The position numbers were made by a program, and so were the translations under genes. Positions 46,868-55,769 of a stretch of 64,000 nt of DNA are shown here, piece after piece. The first letter of the stretch is position 1. Each line of letters starts with the position of its first letter. This DNA comes from RU20A sp042610495. Its GTDB lineage: Bacteria; Pseudomonadota; Alphaproteobacteria; Rhizobiales; Rhizobiaceae. The notes below the pieces were generated by a model. The model searched no databases and was not told where the DNA came from. It saw only the letters and a list, made by a program, of their open reading frames with translations. The stretch covers positions 930,001-994,000 of the forward strand of contig NZ_JBHGAP010000001.1 of NCBI RefSeq assembly GCF_042610495.1, given 5' to 3'.

Positions 46868-48487
46868 CTATTCTGCCGGCTGAAGGACAGGCTGGGCGCC
46901 CGGAATGGGGGCTTCCTGCCGTTCGTGGCCGAGGATGGTCATCAGGATGTTCCAGGCCATGATCAGCCCGCCGGCGAGATACATGGCGCCGCCCACCGCA
47001 CGCAGCACGTAGTAGGGATGCAGCGCCGCCACCGATTCCGCGAAGGAGTAGACGAGGAAGCCCTGGTCATCATATTCGCGCCACATCAGGCCCTGCTGGA
47101 TACCGGCCACCCACATGACGGCGGCGTAGACGACGATGCCGAGCGTGGCGAGCCAGAAGTGCCAGTTGACGAGACGCAGGCTGTAGAGGCGCTGGCGGTT
47201 CCACAGTTTCGGCGTGAGGTAGTAGACCGCGCCGAAGGTGATCATGCCGACCCAGCCGAGCGCACCGGAATGCACGTGGCCGATGGTCCAGTCCGTATAG
47301 TGGCTGAGCGAGTTGACCGCCTTGATCGACATCATCGGCCCCTCGAAGGTCGACATGCCGTAGAAGGCGACGGCCATGACCATCATGCGGATGATCGGGT
47401 CGGTACGGATCTTGTCCCAGGCGCCCGAAAGCGTCATCAGGCCGTTGATCATGCCGCCCCAGGAGGGCATCCACAGCATGATCGAAAACACCATGCCGAG
47501 CGTCTGCGCCCAGTCCGGCAGGGCCGTATAGTGCAGATGGTGCGGACCGGCCCAGATATACATGAAGATCAGCGCCCAGAAGTGGATGATCGACAGGCGG
47601 TAGGAATAGACCGGGCGGTTGGCCTGCTTGGGGATGAAGTAGTACATCATGCCGAGGAAGCCGGCCGTCAGGAAGAAGCCCACGGCATTGTGCCCGTACC
47701 ACCACTGGGTCAGCGCATCCTGCACGCCGGAGAAGACCGAATAGCTCTTCACGCCGAGGAAAGAGACCGGCACCGCCAGATTGTTGACGATGTGCAGCAT
47801 GGCGATCGTCACGATGAAGGCGAGGTAGAACCAGTTGGCCACATAAATATGCGGCTCCTTGCGCAGGATGATCGTGCCGAGAAAGGCGAGGAGATAGGCG
47901 ACCCAGACAACCGTCAGCCACAGGTCAACATACCATTCCGGCTCCGCATATTCGCGCCCCTGCGTGATGCCGAGCAGATAGCCCGTGGCGGCCATGACGA
48001 TGAAGAGCTGGTAGCCCCAGAACACGAACCAGCCGAGCGTGTCGCCGCCGAAGAGGCGGGCGCGGGAGGTGCGCTGCACAACGTAGAAGGAGGTTGCGAT
48101 GAGAGCATTGCCACCGAAGGCGAAGATGACCGCCGAGGTGTGCAGCGGGCGCATGCGGCCGAAATTGAAGAACGGCTCGATGTTGAGATCGGGATAGGCG
48201 AGCTGCAGCGCCACGACGACGCCGACCAGAAAGCCGACCACGCCCCAGAAGGTGGTGGCGATGACGCCATACTTGACCACCGTATCGAAATATTCCGTGC
48301 GGTTGCCGGCGCTGGCCGCAGCCGGCGCAAAGCTGATGCGGCGCAACAGGAGGACCGTCGCGACCAGCAGCGTGAAGAACAGGACCCACATATGGGCCTG
48401 GAAAAGCGAGTCCTGCGCAAACCCGGCGCCCAGCAATGCCAGGAACGCGCCGATGCCCACGAAGGCGGTTTCGGTACTGTATTTCAT
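46868..48487 (-). CDS. ccoN: Cytochrome c oxidase cbb3-type subunit I (catalytic)
   Basis: A 539-residue haem-copper oxidase with about twelve membrane helices and haem b, haem b3 and CuB sites. Conserved segments are MRPLHTSAVIFAFGGNALIATSF (haem b His), WWYGHNAVGFFLTAGFLGMMYY (CuB His and Tyr), WAGPHHLHYTALPDW (the His-His pair), and HVHSGALGWVGM near residue 400. C-type enzymes have very high oxygen affinity and work under microaerobic conditions. First gene of ccoNOQP, with an anaerobox upstream. Confidence 0.98.
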   Translation of the reverse strand: MKYSTETAFVGIGAFLALLGAGFAQDSLFQAHMWVLFFTLLVATVLLLRRISFAPAAASAGNRTEYFDTVVKYGVIATTFWGVVGFLVGVVVALQLAYPDLNIEPFFNFGRMRPLHTSAVIFAFGGNALIATSFYVVQRTSRARLFGGDTLGWFVFWGYQLFIVMAATGYLLGITQGREYAEPEWYVDLWLTVVWVAYLLAFLGTIILRKEPHIYVANWFYLAFIVTIAMLHIVNNLAVPVSFLGVKSYSVFSGVQDALTQWWYGHNAVGFFLTAGFLGMMYYFIPKQANRPVYSYRLSIIHFWALIFMYIWAGPHHLHYTALPDWAQTLGMVFSIMLWMPSWGGMINGLMTLSGAWDKIRTDPIIRMMVMAVAFYGMSTFEGPMMSIKAVNSLSHYTDWTIGHVHSGALGWVGMITFGAVYYLTPKLWNRQRLYSLRLVNWHFWLATLGIVVYAAVMWVAGIQQGLMWREYDDQGFLVYSFAESVAALHPYYVLRAVGGAMYLAGGLIMAWNILMTILGHERQEAPIPGAQPVLQPAE

Positions 48488-48590
48488 CGTTGGTCCCCCA
48501 ACTGATTTCGCGGATTGCCCGGGCTTGCCGCCTTGATGCGGCTCCCCTCTTCGGCTGGGTGAGACTTGTCAGATCGGGGGGGAAGCGACC

Positions 48591-48604
48591 TTGATCCAGA
48601 TCAA
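48591..48604. promoter_or_regulatory. Anaerobox upstream of ccoNOQP and the hemerythrin-like gene
   Basis: TTGATCCAGATCAA, an exact TTGAT-N4-ATCAA site, about 104 bases before the ccoN start and 84 bases before the divergent GTG at 48688. Confidence 0.9.
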
Positions 48605-48687
48605 GGCCTGAAGGACCTCGGTGGCAGACAATGAACACCTGAGATTGGGCCATTTGCCGCACCCGCGGCTGGAGCGGAGGATATGCC

Positions 48688-49218
48688 GTGGCAAGCTTCA
48701 ACACGCCGCACGGGGCGTCACGCGAACCTGATGCCGCCGTCCGTACACACCTGCCAGAGAGCAGCGAAGGTTTCGCCGAGAGCCTGCTGAGGCTGGAGGA
48801 CATCCATCGCGAAAAGCTGGCGGTCTGCGACCAGCTGGAGGCAATCGCCGACAGCCTTCCTGCCGAGATCAACCGGCAGCGCTGCCTCTATGCGGCCAAA
48901 GCGATCGCCCAGATCGTCCGACAGGCCCATCGTTTCGAGGAAACAACTGTATTTCCGGCGATCTCAGCCCGCTTTCCCGGCGCGCCGAACCTCGCCGACA
49001 CGCTGCGTCGCCTGCAATTCGAGCATTGTGAGGATGAGGGTTTCGCCGACGAGCTGTCCGACGCATTGCACAGGCTTGCAGCTGGCGATCCCCGCGTTCA
49101 TCCCGAAACGATCGGATACATGCTGCGCGGATTCTTCACCACTGTGCGGCGCCATATCGCCTTCGAACGCGAGCACTTGATCGGGGCAACACGCGGACTG
49201 GCAAACTCTCAGTCCTGA
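48688..49218 (+). CDS. Hemerythrin-like HHE domain protein
   Basis: A 176-residue protein with a four-helix hemerythrin-like pattern of metal ligands: EDIHREKL, QAHRFEETTVFP, LQFEHCEDEGF and RRHIAFEREHLIG. Such proteins bind a di-iron centre and sense or carry oxygen or nitric oxide or repair iron centres. GTG 48688 is set by a strong GGAGCGGAGG site. It is divergent from ccoN and shares the anaerobox region, so oxygen-linked expression is plausible. Full ligand set is not proven by eye. Confidence 0.75.
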   Translation: MASFNTPHGASREPDAAVRTHLPESSEGFAESLLRLEDIHREKLAVCDQLEAIADSLPAEINRQRCLYAAKAIAQIVRQAHRFEETTVFPAISARFPGAPNLADTLRRLQFEHCEDEGFADELSDALHRLAAGDPRVHPETIGYMLRGFFTTVRRHIAFEREHLIGATRGLANSQS

Positions 49219-49272
49219 GACCCTGCGCCCCGTCGTCCGACGAACCGCATTGGGAAGCTGAACTCGACCGCC

Positions 49273-50061
49273 TCAGGCGGCGATCGAACGACGGCGGTCG
49301 GCAGTCTCTTGCAGGATAAGGATGGCGCCGATCAGCTTGCCGGGACCTGCGTAGCACGGCGTCATCCTGCATCGCACCACAACCGTGCGGTTCCCGCTCG
49401 TCTTGGTGAAGGTGTAATCGACCGTCTCGCCTGCAAAGCAGGCATCAAGCTTTTCCTTCACCCGCAACTCGAAACGCTGGATACCCACGAACTCCACGAT
49501 GTGACGTCCGATCAGGTCCATCGGGCGCTGATCAAGATATGCGGCATTGGCAGGGTTGGAGTAGAGATACCGGTAATCGGTCGTGACGACAGCGATCCGG
49601 TCAGGCATGGCATCGAGGATGGCCTCGTTGAGATAGGTTTCCTGCGACAGCGGGTTCGGCTGGAAAATTTCCGGCAGCCGCATCCCGTAGCGTCCCCTCG
49701 AAATCGCATCCTCATCGAAGTAGCGGTCCGCGAGCTGCGATAGGAGTTCACTGTTGCGCGTCACACAGGCGAAATCCTGCGCCTCGACCTTAGTGAGCGC
49801 GGTAAAGAACTCGAACTGGATTCTTGCATCGTCGAAGCCATCTGCTTCGATCTCGTGAATGGCGTGCAGCAGGTCATCCAGCTCACGATCAAGGCTATCG
49901 ACCAGTGCATCGTTGGATGATTCGATGGCCTGCTGTAGCTGTGCGTGCTTCAGCCAGAAACGATCAACGAGATCCCTCAAGCGCTCCCCCCAAACAGAAA
50001 CCGCGGCTGCAGGTCCAAAAACAGGAACCGCCAAGAATATCAAGATGCTGCTGGTCGGCAA
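49273..50061 (-). CDS. PAS-domain protein with helical N-terminal region
   Basis: Up to 262 residues. The start is uncertain: the longest frame begins with TTG at 50061 and a hydrophobic stretch (SSILIFLAVPVFG); a TTG at 49980 follows GGGGGGAGCGC and would give a soluble 235-residue product. A helical region (about 30-110) includes DSLDRELDDLLHAIHEIE. A PAS domain (about 150-255; NEAILDAMPDRIAVVTTDYRYLYSNPANAAY) ends the protein. There is no kinase, GGDEF or output domain, so it is a stand-alone sensor. It is convergent with the hemerythrin-like gene. Confidence 0.72.
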   Translation of the reverse strand: MPTSSILIFLAVPVFGPAAAVSVWGERLRDLVDRFWLKHAQLQQAIESSNDALVDSLDRELDDLLHAIHEIEADGFDDARIQFEFFTALTKVEAQDFACVTRNSELLSQLADRYFDEDAISRGRYGMRLPEIFQPNPLSQETYLNEAILDAMPDRIAVVTTDYRYLYSNPANAAYLDQRPMDLIGRHIVEFVGIQRFELRVKEKLDACFAGETVDYTFTKTSGNRTVVVRCRMTPCYAGPGKLIGAILILQETADRRRSIAA

Positions 50062-50239
50062 CAGGTGGCGGCAGTCTTCGGACTCTGCCTTCGAAGCCCC
50101 ACCATCTTTCCGAGCCTGATTCGAATTTGCAATCTGTAATCGAAATCCGAGGTCAGGTCGTCAGTATAATCGGCTATCGGCAAAAAACAAATTCGTAAGT
50201 TATCGGTACCTGTGTCGAACGACGTAAATTCTGTCGCAC

Positions 50240-51172
50240 TCACAGAGAGCGCTTGATGTTCCACCGGTCGTGATACCAAAGCCACTGGCCGGGATATTCA
50301 CGCACCCAGCTTTCGACCTTGTCGTTCAGTACCTGCGCCGTCGCATTTACATCCACGCGGCCATCGGGCTTGCGAGGAATGGCAATTGCCGGCTCCAGTT
50401 CCAACCTGTAGCGATTGTTGGGAAGACGTATGCAGCGAGCCGGAAAAACGTCGCACTCGAACTGGCGCACCAGCTTGGCAAGCAATGGATTTGTCTGCAC
50501 ATCGCGCCCGAAGAATTTCGTCTTCACGCCCTTGTGGAACTTCTGATCAACAAGAACGCCGACCCCTCCGCCCTTCTCCAGCTGACGCGCCAGAGTGAAA
50601 GAAGATCCCGCATGGGAAGGAACCAGCCGGCCCATGCGCTTCTTCCGAAAATCGAAAATCTTCTTTGCGATATAGGGATTGTTCGGTGGGCGAAAGAGCA
50701 CGGTCACGTCCAGCCCAAAGGCCGATGCGGCGACCGGCAACAGCTCGAAATTCCCCGAATGCGCGGTAAACACGATGAAAGGTCGCGGATTGGCGCGCAG
50801 ATCGAGAAAGCTCTCTATACCCGACACTTCGATCCGGCCCGGCGTCGCCCTGTCCGGGTCGAAGTCGAAAAGCGTGTCGAGAAAAACATACTCCGCAGCC
50901 ATCCGGCCGATATTGCCCCAGCTTTCGAGCGCGATCGCCTCCAGCTCGGCCTCGGACTTCTCCGGATAGGCATTGCGCAGATTGGTGAACGTCAGCCTGT
51001 GGCGCGACGTGAGTTTCGGGCCGAGCCAGCGCGCGAATCGATCGGCAAACCGGATCGCCGGATCGGCCGGAAAGAGCTTCATCACGGTAAGTGGAAGAAA
51101 CGCCACCTGGGCGTTGAACCACTGGCGGGCATGCTCCGCCGACAGCACCAGCCGGGTGATCAGCATCCTCAT
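50240..51172 (-). CDS. lpxXL: Lipid A very-long-chain acyltransferase LpxXL
   Basis: A 310-residue LpxL/HtrB-like protein. The catalytic HxxxxE motif is in FTAHSGNFELLP near residue 135. GVGVLVDQKFHKGVKTKFFG and GQWLWYHDRWN are family segments. In rhizobia this gene at the end of the acpXL cluster transfers the 27-hydroxyoctacosanoyl chain from AcpXL to lipid A. Position and length agree. It starts 6 bases after the adh-like stop. Confidence 0.93.
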   Translation of the reverse strand: MRMLITRLVLSAEHARQWFNAQVAFLPLTVMKLFPADPAIRFADRFARWLGPKLTSRHRLTFTNLRNAYPEKSEAELEAIALESWGNIGRMAAEYVFLDTLFDFDPDRATPGRIEVSGIESFLDLRANPRPFIVFTAHSGNFELLPVAASAFGLDVTVLFRPPNNPYIAKKIFDFRKKRMGRLVPSHAGSSFTLARQLEKGGGVGVLVDQKFHKGVKTKFFGRDVQTNPLLAKLVRQFECDVFPARCIRLPNNRYRLELEPAIAIPRKPDGRVDVNATAQVLNDKVESWVREYPGQWLWYHDRWNIKRSL

Positions 51173-51177
51173 CGGCG

Positions 51178-52206
51178 TCAGTCGAGCCTCAGCACGATCT
51201 TGCCAAACACCTGCCGACCCTCCATGCGCTCCAGAGCCCGGTCGATATCCGAGAAGGTCACTTCCGTATCGATAACGGGATGCACGAGGCCGCGCGCCAT
51301 CTTCTGCATGGCATTCGCCATGTTCTCCATGCGGCAGCCGAAGGAGCCGAAGAGCTTCAGTTGCTGCTGGAACAGCATCATCAGGTTCATCTCGGTGGAG
51401 ACGCCCGAGGTCGAGCCGCAGGTCACCAGACGCCCACCGCGCTTCATCACGAGCATGGACCCCGCCCAAGTATCCTTGCCGACATGTTCGAAGACGACGT
51501 CGACGCCCTTTTTCTTCGTCAACTTGCGCACCACGCCTTCGAAGCGATCGGTGCGGTAGTTGATGACGTGGTCGGCACCGAGCGCCCTGGCCTTCTCGAT
51601 CTTGTCATCCGAGCCGACGGTCGTGATGACGGTGCAGCCGATCTTCTTGGCAAGCTGGATCGCCGCCGTGCCGATGCCGGAACCGCCGGCATGCACGAGA
51701 ATGGTCTCGCCGGGCTCGAGCCTGGCATTGTCAAAAAGCATGTGCTCGACCGTGCCGAAGGTCACCGGCGCCAGTGCGGCCGCCACGGCGTCCACGCCGG
51801 GCGGGGCGGGAACGAGCAGGCGTGCCGGCAGGTTCACCTTCTCCTGCGCGAAGCCGTCGAGGTGAAAGCCGTGCACCCCGCCCACATGTTCGCATAGATT
51901 GTCGCGACCCTCGCGGCACGCACGGCAAAGGCCGCAGGTGCGCGCGCCGTAGATGGAAACGAGCTGGCCGGGAAGAACGTTGGCAACGCCCGGACCGATC
52001 TGGTCCACCACGCCGGAGGCTTCCGCGCCGATCACGAGCGGCATCTTGCGCTTGGCAAAGGCCATGCCGCGCCAGCCCCACACGTCGATGTGGTTCAGCG
52101 CCACGGCCTTGACCCGCAGCGTCACCTCGCCCGGACCCGGCGCATCCGGCTCCGGCAGGTCGGTGATTTCAAGCTTGCGGTCGTCGATGAGCTGCAATGC
52201 GCGCAT
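51178..52206 (-). CDS. Zinc-binding/MDR alcohol dehydrogenase of the acpXL cluster
   Basis: A 342-residue MDR enzyme. It has a zinc-binding cysteine lobe (ARTCGLCRACREGRDNLCEH, four structural cysteines), the NAD(P)-binding GGSGIGTAAIQLAKKIGCTVITT, and NPY-less MDR features. Genes of this kind are conserved in rhizobial acpXL-lpxXL clusters, where a role in handling the (omega-1)-hydroxy fatty acid chain is supposed but not shown. It lies between fabF1 and lpxXL in one operon. Confidence 0.92.
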   Translation of the reverse strand: MRALQLIDDRKLEITDLPEPDAPGPGEVTLRVKAVALNHIDVWGWRGMAFAKRKMPLVIGAEASGVVDQIGPGVANVLPGQLVSIYGARTCGLCRACREGRDNLCEHVGGVHGFHLDGFAQEKVNLPARLLVPAPPGVDAVAAALAPVTFGTVEHMLFDNARLEPGETILVHAGGSGIGTAAIQLAKKIGCTVITTVGSDDKIEKARALGADHVINYRTDRFEGVVRKLTKKKGVDVVFEHVGKDTWAGSMLVMKRGGRLVTCGSTSGVSTEMNLMMLFQQQLKLFGSFGCRMENMANAMQKMARGLVHPVIDTEVTFSDIDRALERMEGRQVFGKIVLRLD

Positions 52207-52248
52207 GGTCTTGTCCTTGTTTCAGTCGTCCGGTCTCGGCTGGCCGCT

Positions 52249-53532
52249 TCAGGCCGGCTCGCGCGTCATGACGAGGCTGGCATTCTGGCCGCCGAAGCCG
52301 AAGGAGTTCGACAGCACGGCCGAAACGCTCGCTTCGCGCTTCACATTCGGCACGACATCGAGTTCGATGGCCGGGTCCGGGTTCTGGTAGTTGATCGTCG
52401 GCGGCAGCGTGCCGGTCAGCATGGTCTGCAGCGAGAACACCGCCTCGACCGCTCCGGCCGCCGTCAGCGTATGGCCGATCATCGACTTGTTGGAGGAGAC
52501 GGGAATCGCCTTAAGCTGTTCGCCGAAGACCGAGAGCATCGCCCCATATTCCATCTTGTCGTTTTCAGGCGTCGAGGTGCCGTGGGCGTTGATATAGCCG
52601 ATCGCATCCTCGTTGATGCCGGCATCCTCCAGCGCCGCGCGGATCGTCGCGATCGCGGGGCCGCCATCCGGCGAGGAGCGCGTGCGGTGGAAACTGTCGG
52701 CCTTCTCGCCGCAGCCTTTCAGGATGCCGAGCACTGTCGCGCCGCGCGCCAGCGCCGATTCCAGCGATTCGAGAACGAGCGTCGCTGCCCCTTCCGCGAT
52801 CACGAAGCCGTCGCGATCCTTGGTGAAGGGCTTGGAGGCCTTTTCCGGCGGGTCGTTCTGGGTGGAGAGCGCCGAGAGCAGCGAAAAGCGGATCAGCGCT
52901 TCGGCGCTCACGGAACCATCGGTCGCGACCGTCAGCGCCCGCTCCGCCCGTCCTTGGCGGATCGCCTCGACGCCGAGCTGGATGGCGGTTGCACCGGACG
53001 CACAGGCGGTCGACAGCGTCACCGGGAGACCCCGCGTGCCGAAGCGATCGGCCAGCCGCTCAGAGATGGCGCCGAACAGGACCGCCTCGTGGAACACGGG
53101 ATCGGGCCGCTCGCGCAACGCCGCGAGGAAACGGTTATAGGCGTCCCCGGGCTTCTCCGAGGGTTTGGACCGGTCGGCAAGCGCAAAGCGTGCCTCCCAT
53201 TCCGGCTCGATGGGCGGCGCCGCGAGAAACAGCGGGCCACCAAAATCACCGGACAGTCCCGCCTGCGCCAGCGCCTCAATGGTCGTCTCGCGCGCCATGG
53301 CATAGGAGCGCTCGACGGCATTTTCCGCCGGTAGATCAATGAAATCGACCGTACCGCAGATGCGGGTGGAAAGACCATCGGTGGGGAACCGCGTTATCCG
53401 GTGGATGCCGGAAACGCCGCCGGTCAGCGCCGCCCAGTTATCGGCAAGCCCCTGCCCCAGCGAGGTGATCACGCCCATGCCGGTGACGGCGACGATCGGG
53501 CGTCCCTGATGATCGGTGAACTTCGTGCTCAT
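52249..53532 (-). CDS. Beta-ketoacyl-ACP synthase II-like, active (FabF1, VLCFA cluster)
   Basis: A 427-residue condensing enzyme. The active-site Cys is in STACASGATA (near residue 183), and the two His are in NAHGTSTPEND and NKSMIGHTLTAAG. It elongates acyl-AcpXL for the C28 chain. The product differs from housekeeping FabF in its cluster context. It lies six bases after fabF2 on the same strand. Confidence 0.94.
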   Translation of the reverse strand: MSTKFTDHQGRPIVAVTGMGVITSLGQGLADNWAALTGGVSGIHRITRFPTDGLSTRICGTVDFIDLPAENAVERSYAMARETTIEALAQAGLSGDFGGPLFLAAPPIEPEWEARFALADRSKPSEKPGDAYNRFLAALRERPDPVFHEAVLFGAISERLADRFGTRGLPVTLSTACASGATAIQLGVEAIRQGRAERALTVATDGSVSAEALIRFSLLSALSTQNDPPEKASKPFTKDRDGFVIAEGAATLVLESLESALARGATVLGILKGCGEKADSFHRTRSSPDGGPAIATIRAALEDAGINEDAIGYINAHGTSTPENDKMEYGAMLSVFGEQLKAIPVSSNKSMIGHTLTAAGAVEAVFSLQTMLTGTLPPTINYQNPDPAIELDVVPNVKREASVSAVLSNSFGFGGQNASLVMTREPA

Positions 53533-53538
53533 CGCGTG

Positions 53539-54747
53539 TTATCCCCGTTGCGGCGCGGAAAGGACGGCGACACCTTCGCCGCGGGCATGGCCGACCGTGG
53601 TGACAATCGCCGTCTCGAGACGGCCCGAGGCCGGCTTCTCCGAGGGATCGAAAGCCGGTGCCGGCGCGCCGTTCGAAAGAGAAAGTGCGGCAAGCGCAAG
53701 CCCGAGCGGAAAATGCGCCTCCAGCCCGTGGCCCACCAGACCACCATAGGCCCGCATCGGCAGACCGGGAAAGCGCTGGCGCAGGAAGTCGCGCTCGCGG
53801 CCAGCCAGTTCCGGAAACCCGGTCGTACCGCTATAGATCATCGATGTCTCGGCCGACGGTGTGCCGGCAGGCGCGGTGAGGCAGTCGAGACGCTTTTCGA
53901 AGCGCCCCTCCTCGCGATTGCCGCGATCGCCACCCACCGCATCGATCGTCGCGTGGATGCGTGCGCCGCGCGCCTCGGCATGCGCCCGCGATTCAAGCAC
54001 CAGAAAGGCGCCGACGGAACCGAGGATCATGCCGCCGCCGTTCTCCTCGCGGCTGCGCGACCAGATCGGTGCCCAGGCTCCGAGCGCATGCCCCTGGATC
54101 GCCTCGATGAGGAGGATCATGTCGAGACGCTCGGCCGAGAAGGCCCCGCCCACCAGCGTGTGGGTGGACTGGCCGGCCTTGATGCGGGCGTAAGCCGTCT
54201 CGATGGCGGAAATGCCGGCGGCTTCCTCGCCCATGAAGGTGCGCGAGGAGCCGGTGACCTTGTGGACGATCGAGATATTGCCGGCCAGGAGGTTGGAAAG
54301 CTGCGCAAGGAACAGTGTCGGGCGAAGCTCGGTCGTCAGCTTCTCGTTCAGCAACTGCTCGCGGTCGTTTCGCTTCAGCGCTTCGTCCACGATCATCGAA
54401 TCGACGGCGATATCGCGCTCGCCCCCGCCGGCCGCAACGATCATGTCCATGCTGCCGCAGGCGGCCAGATCCTCCTTGAGGCCGGCATCCTGGAGCGCCA
54501 GGCCGGCAGAGAAGACGCCGAGGCGCTGCCAGTTTTCCATCTGCCGCTGGTCGCCCTTCTTGGGTATCTGTTGCGACCAGTCGATGGCCGGCAGCGGATG
54601 CACGGGATAGGGCGCGAACTTTTCGGCCTCGACATGGACGGCGGGCGCGCTCGCCGACGACAGAAGCGCGGCATGCGCTTCCGCCCCCACACCGAGCGAG
54701 GTGACGATCCCGACACCGGTGATGACGACGTCGTTGGCTGCGCTCAT
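53539..54747 (-). CDS. KAS-like protein lacking the active-site Cys (FabF2, VLCFA cluster)
   Basis: A 402-residue thiolase-fold protein of the condensing family. Where KAS enzymes carry TACA/SG-type Cys, this sequence reads SSRTFMGEEAAGISAI with no Cys. The His-containing loops are also altered: MIYSGTTGFPELA replaces NAHGT, while GLVGHGLEAHF retains one His. It resembles a chain-length-factor partner rather than an independent synthase. A heterodimer with FabF1 is an inference. It lies three bases after fabZ. Confidence 0.88.
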   Translation of the reverse strand: MSAANDVVITGVGIVTSLGVGAEAHAALLSSASAPAVHVEAEKFAPYPVHPLPAIDWSQQIPKKGDQRQMENWQRLGVFSAGLALQDAGLKEDLAACGSMDMIVAAGGGERDIAVDSMIVDEALKRNDREQLLNEKLTTELRPTLFLAQLSNLLAGNISIVHKVTGSSRTFMGEEAAGISAIETAYARIKAGQSTHTLVGGAFSAERLDMILLIEAIQGHALGAWAPIWSRSREENGGGMILGSVGAFLVLESRAHAEARGARIHATIDAVGGDRGNREEGRFEKRLDCLTAPAGTPSAETSMIYSGTTGFPELAGRERDFLRQRFPGLPMRAYGGLVGHGLEAHFPLGLALAALSLSNGAPAPAFDPSEKPASGRLETAIVTTVGHARGEGVAVLSAPQRG

Positions 54748-54750
54748 GGG

Positions 54751-55236
54751 TCAGGTCTCCGGCTGGCCATTGGCGGCGATCGCGGCGATCAGGCCGACCT
54801 CTTCGGCCCGGCGCTTCACGACATCGCCGATCGGCAATTGCGAAAAGGGCACGGTCTTCAGTTTCAGCTGCGCATCGCAGACCTTCTTGCCCGCAGACGT
54901 GATGCGCGCCTTTGTCACGGCATAGCCGGAGCCGTCATGCTCCAGCAGCGCCTCGATATCGAGCACAGCGTTCGGCTCGACGAAGCTGCGCATCTTCGCG
55001 CCATCGACCGACATCAGGAAGGGCATGGCAGAAAGATCGGTCTTGGCAAGCACCAGGAAACCCGAGGCCTGCGCCATTGTCTCGATCAGAAGCACGCCGG
55101 GAACCAGCGGATAGCCGGGGAAATGCCCCTCGAAAACCGGGCTCTTCTCCGGCACGACGGCGGTCGCATGGAGCCTGCCGGCAGCAAGGTCGATGCTGTC
55201 GACGCGGTCGATCATCTGGAAATATTCGAGGAGCAT
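54751..55236 (-). CDS. FabZ-like 3-hydroxyacyl-ACP dehydratase (VLCFA cluster)
   Basis: A 161-residue hotdog protein. The catalytic His is in GHFPGYPLVPGVLLIETMAQ near residue 38, with the partner acidic residue in the same segment (IETMAQ). Family length is about 150. In this cluster it acts on AcpXL-bound intermediates. It lies 158 bases downstream of acpXL, separated by a terminator. Confidence 0.93.
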   Translation of the reverse strand: MLLEYFQMIDRVDSIDLAAGRLHATAVVPEKSPVFEGHFPGYPLVPGVLLIETMAQASGFLVLAKTDLSAMPFLMSVDGAKMRSFVEPNAVLDIEALLEHDGSGYAVTKARITSAGKKVCDAQLKLKTVPFSQLPIGDVVKRRAEEVGLIAAIAANGQPET

Positions 55237-55316
55237 CGCGGCCGGACCTGACTGAAGACGGAGCGTCTTTTGATGCGACGCCCGGTGAAACGGTGCCGCG
55301 GAACTGCGGGTGAAGT

Positions 55317-55367
55317 AAAAACGCCGATGCCGCCTGTCAAGCGCTTGAGGCGCGACGGCGGCATCGG
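55317..55367 (-). terminator. Terminator/attenuator between acpXL and fabZ
   Basis: A perfect 11-bp stem (CCGATGCCGCC with GGCGGCATCGG), a 22-base loop and an A-run (TAAAAAC) giving a T-run for minus transcripts. It is 28 bases after the acpXL stop, in the middle of the cluster. Confidence 0.88.
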
Positions 55368-55394
55368 ATGTGTGTCGCTGTAAACGAACGAGGC

Positions 55395-55673
55395 TCAGGC
55401 CTTGGCGGCGCGCAGCTCGTCAATCTTGGCGCAGAGGTTCTTCAGAACGAAGTATTCCTCGGTCGAAACCTTGCCTTCGTTGACTTCCTGCGTCCACTGC
55501 TCGAGCGGGATCTTGATGCCAAATTCCTTGTCGATCGCGAAGACGATGTCGAGGAAGTCGAGGCTGTCGATACCGAGGTCGTCGATCGTATGGCTTTCGG
55601 GCGTGATGGTCTCGCGGTCGATTTCGCTCGTCTCGGCGATGATATCGGCGACCTTGTCGAACGTTGCAGTCAC
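55395..55673 (-). CDS. acpXL: Very-long-chain acyl carrier protein AcpXL
   Basis: A 92-residue acidic ACP that carries the C28 chain of lipid A. The phosphopantetheine serine is in [16 protein letters not shown]. It is longer than AcpP and has the AcpXL-type C-terminus. GTG start at 55673 with AAGAGG upstream. It heads the lipid A cluster. Confidence 0.96.
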
Positions 55674-55769
55674 GATTGGATACCTCTTCGGTTCTGGAAT
55701 TTGGCGAAGCTATAGGTAAATGCCGGCCAAAAGCCAATGGGCCCGATGAAGTTTTGAGGGGCCTCCGCG

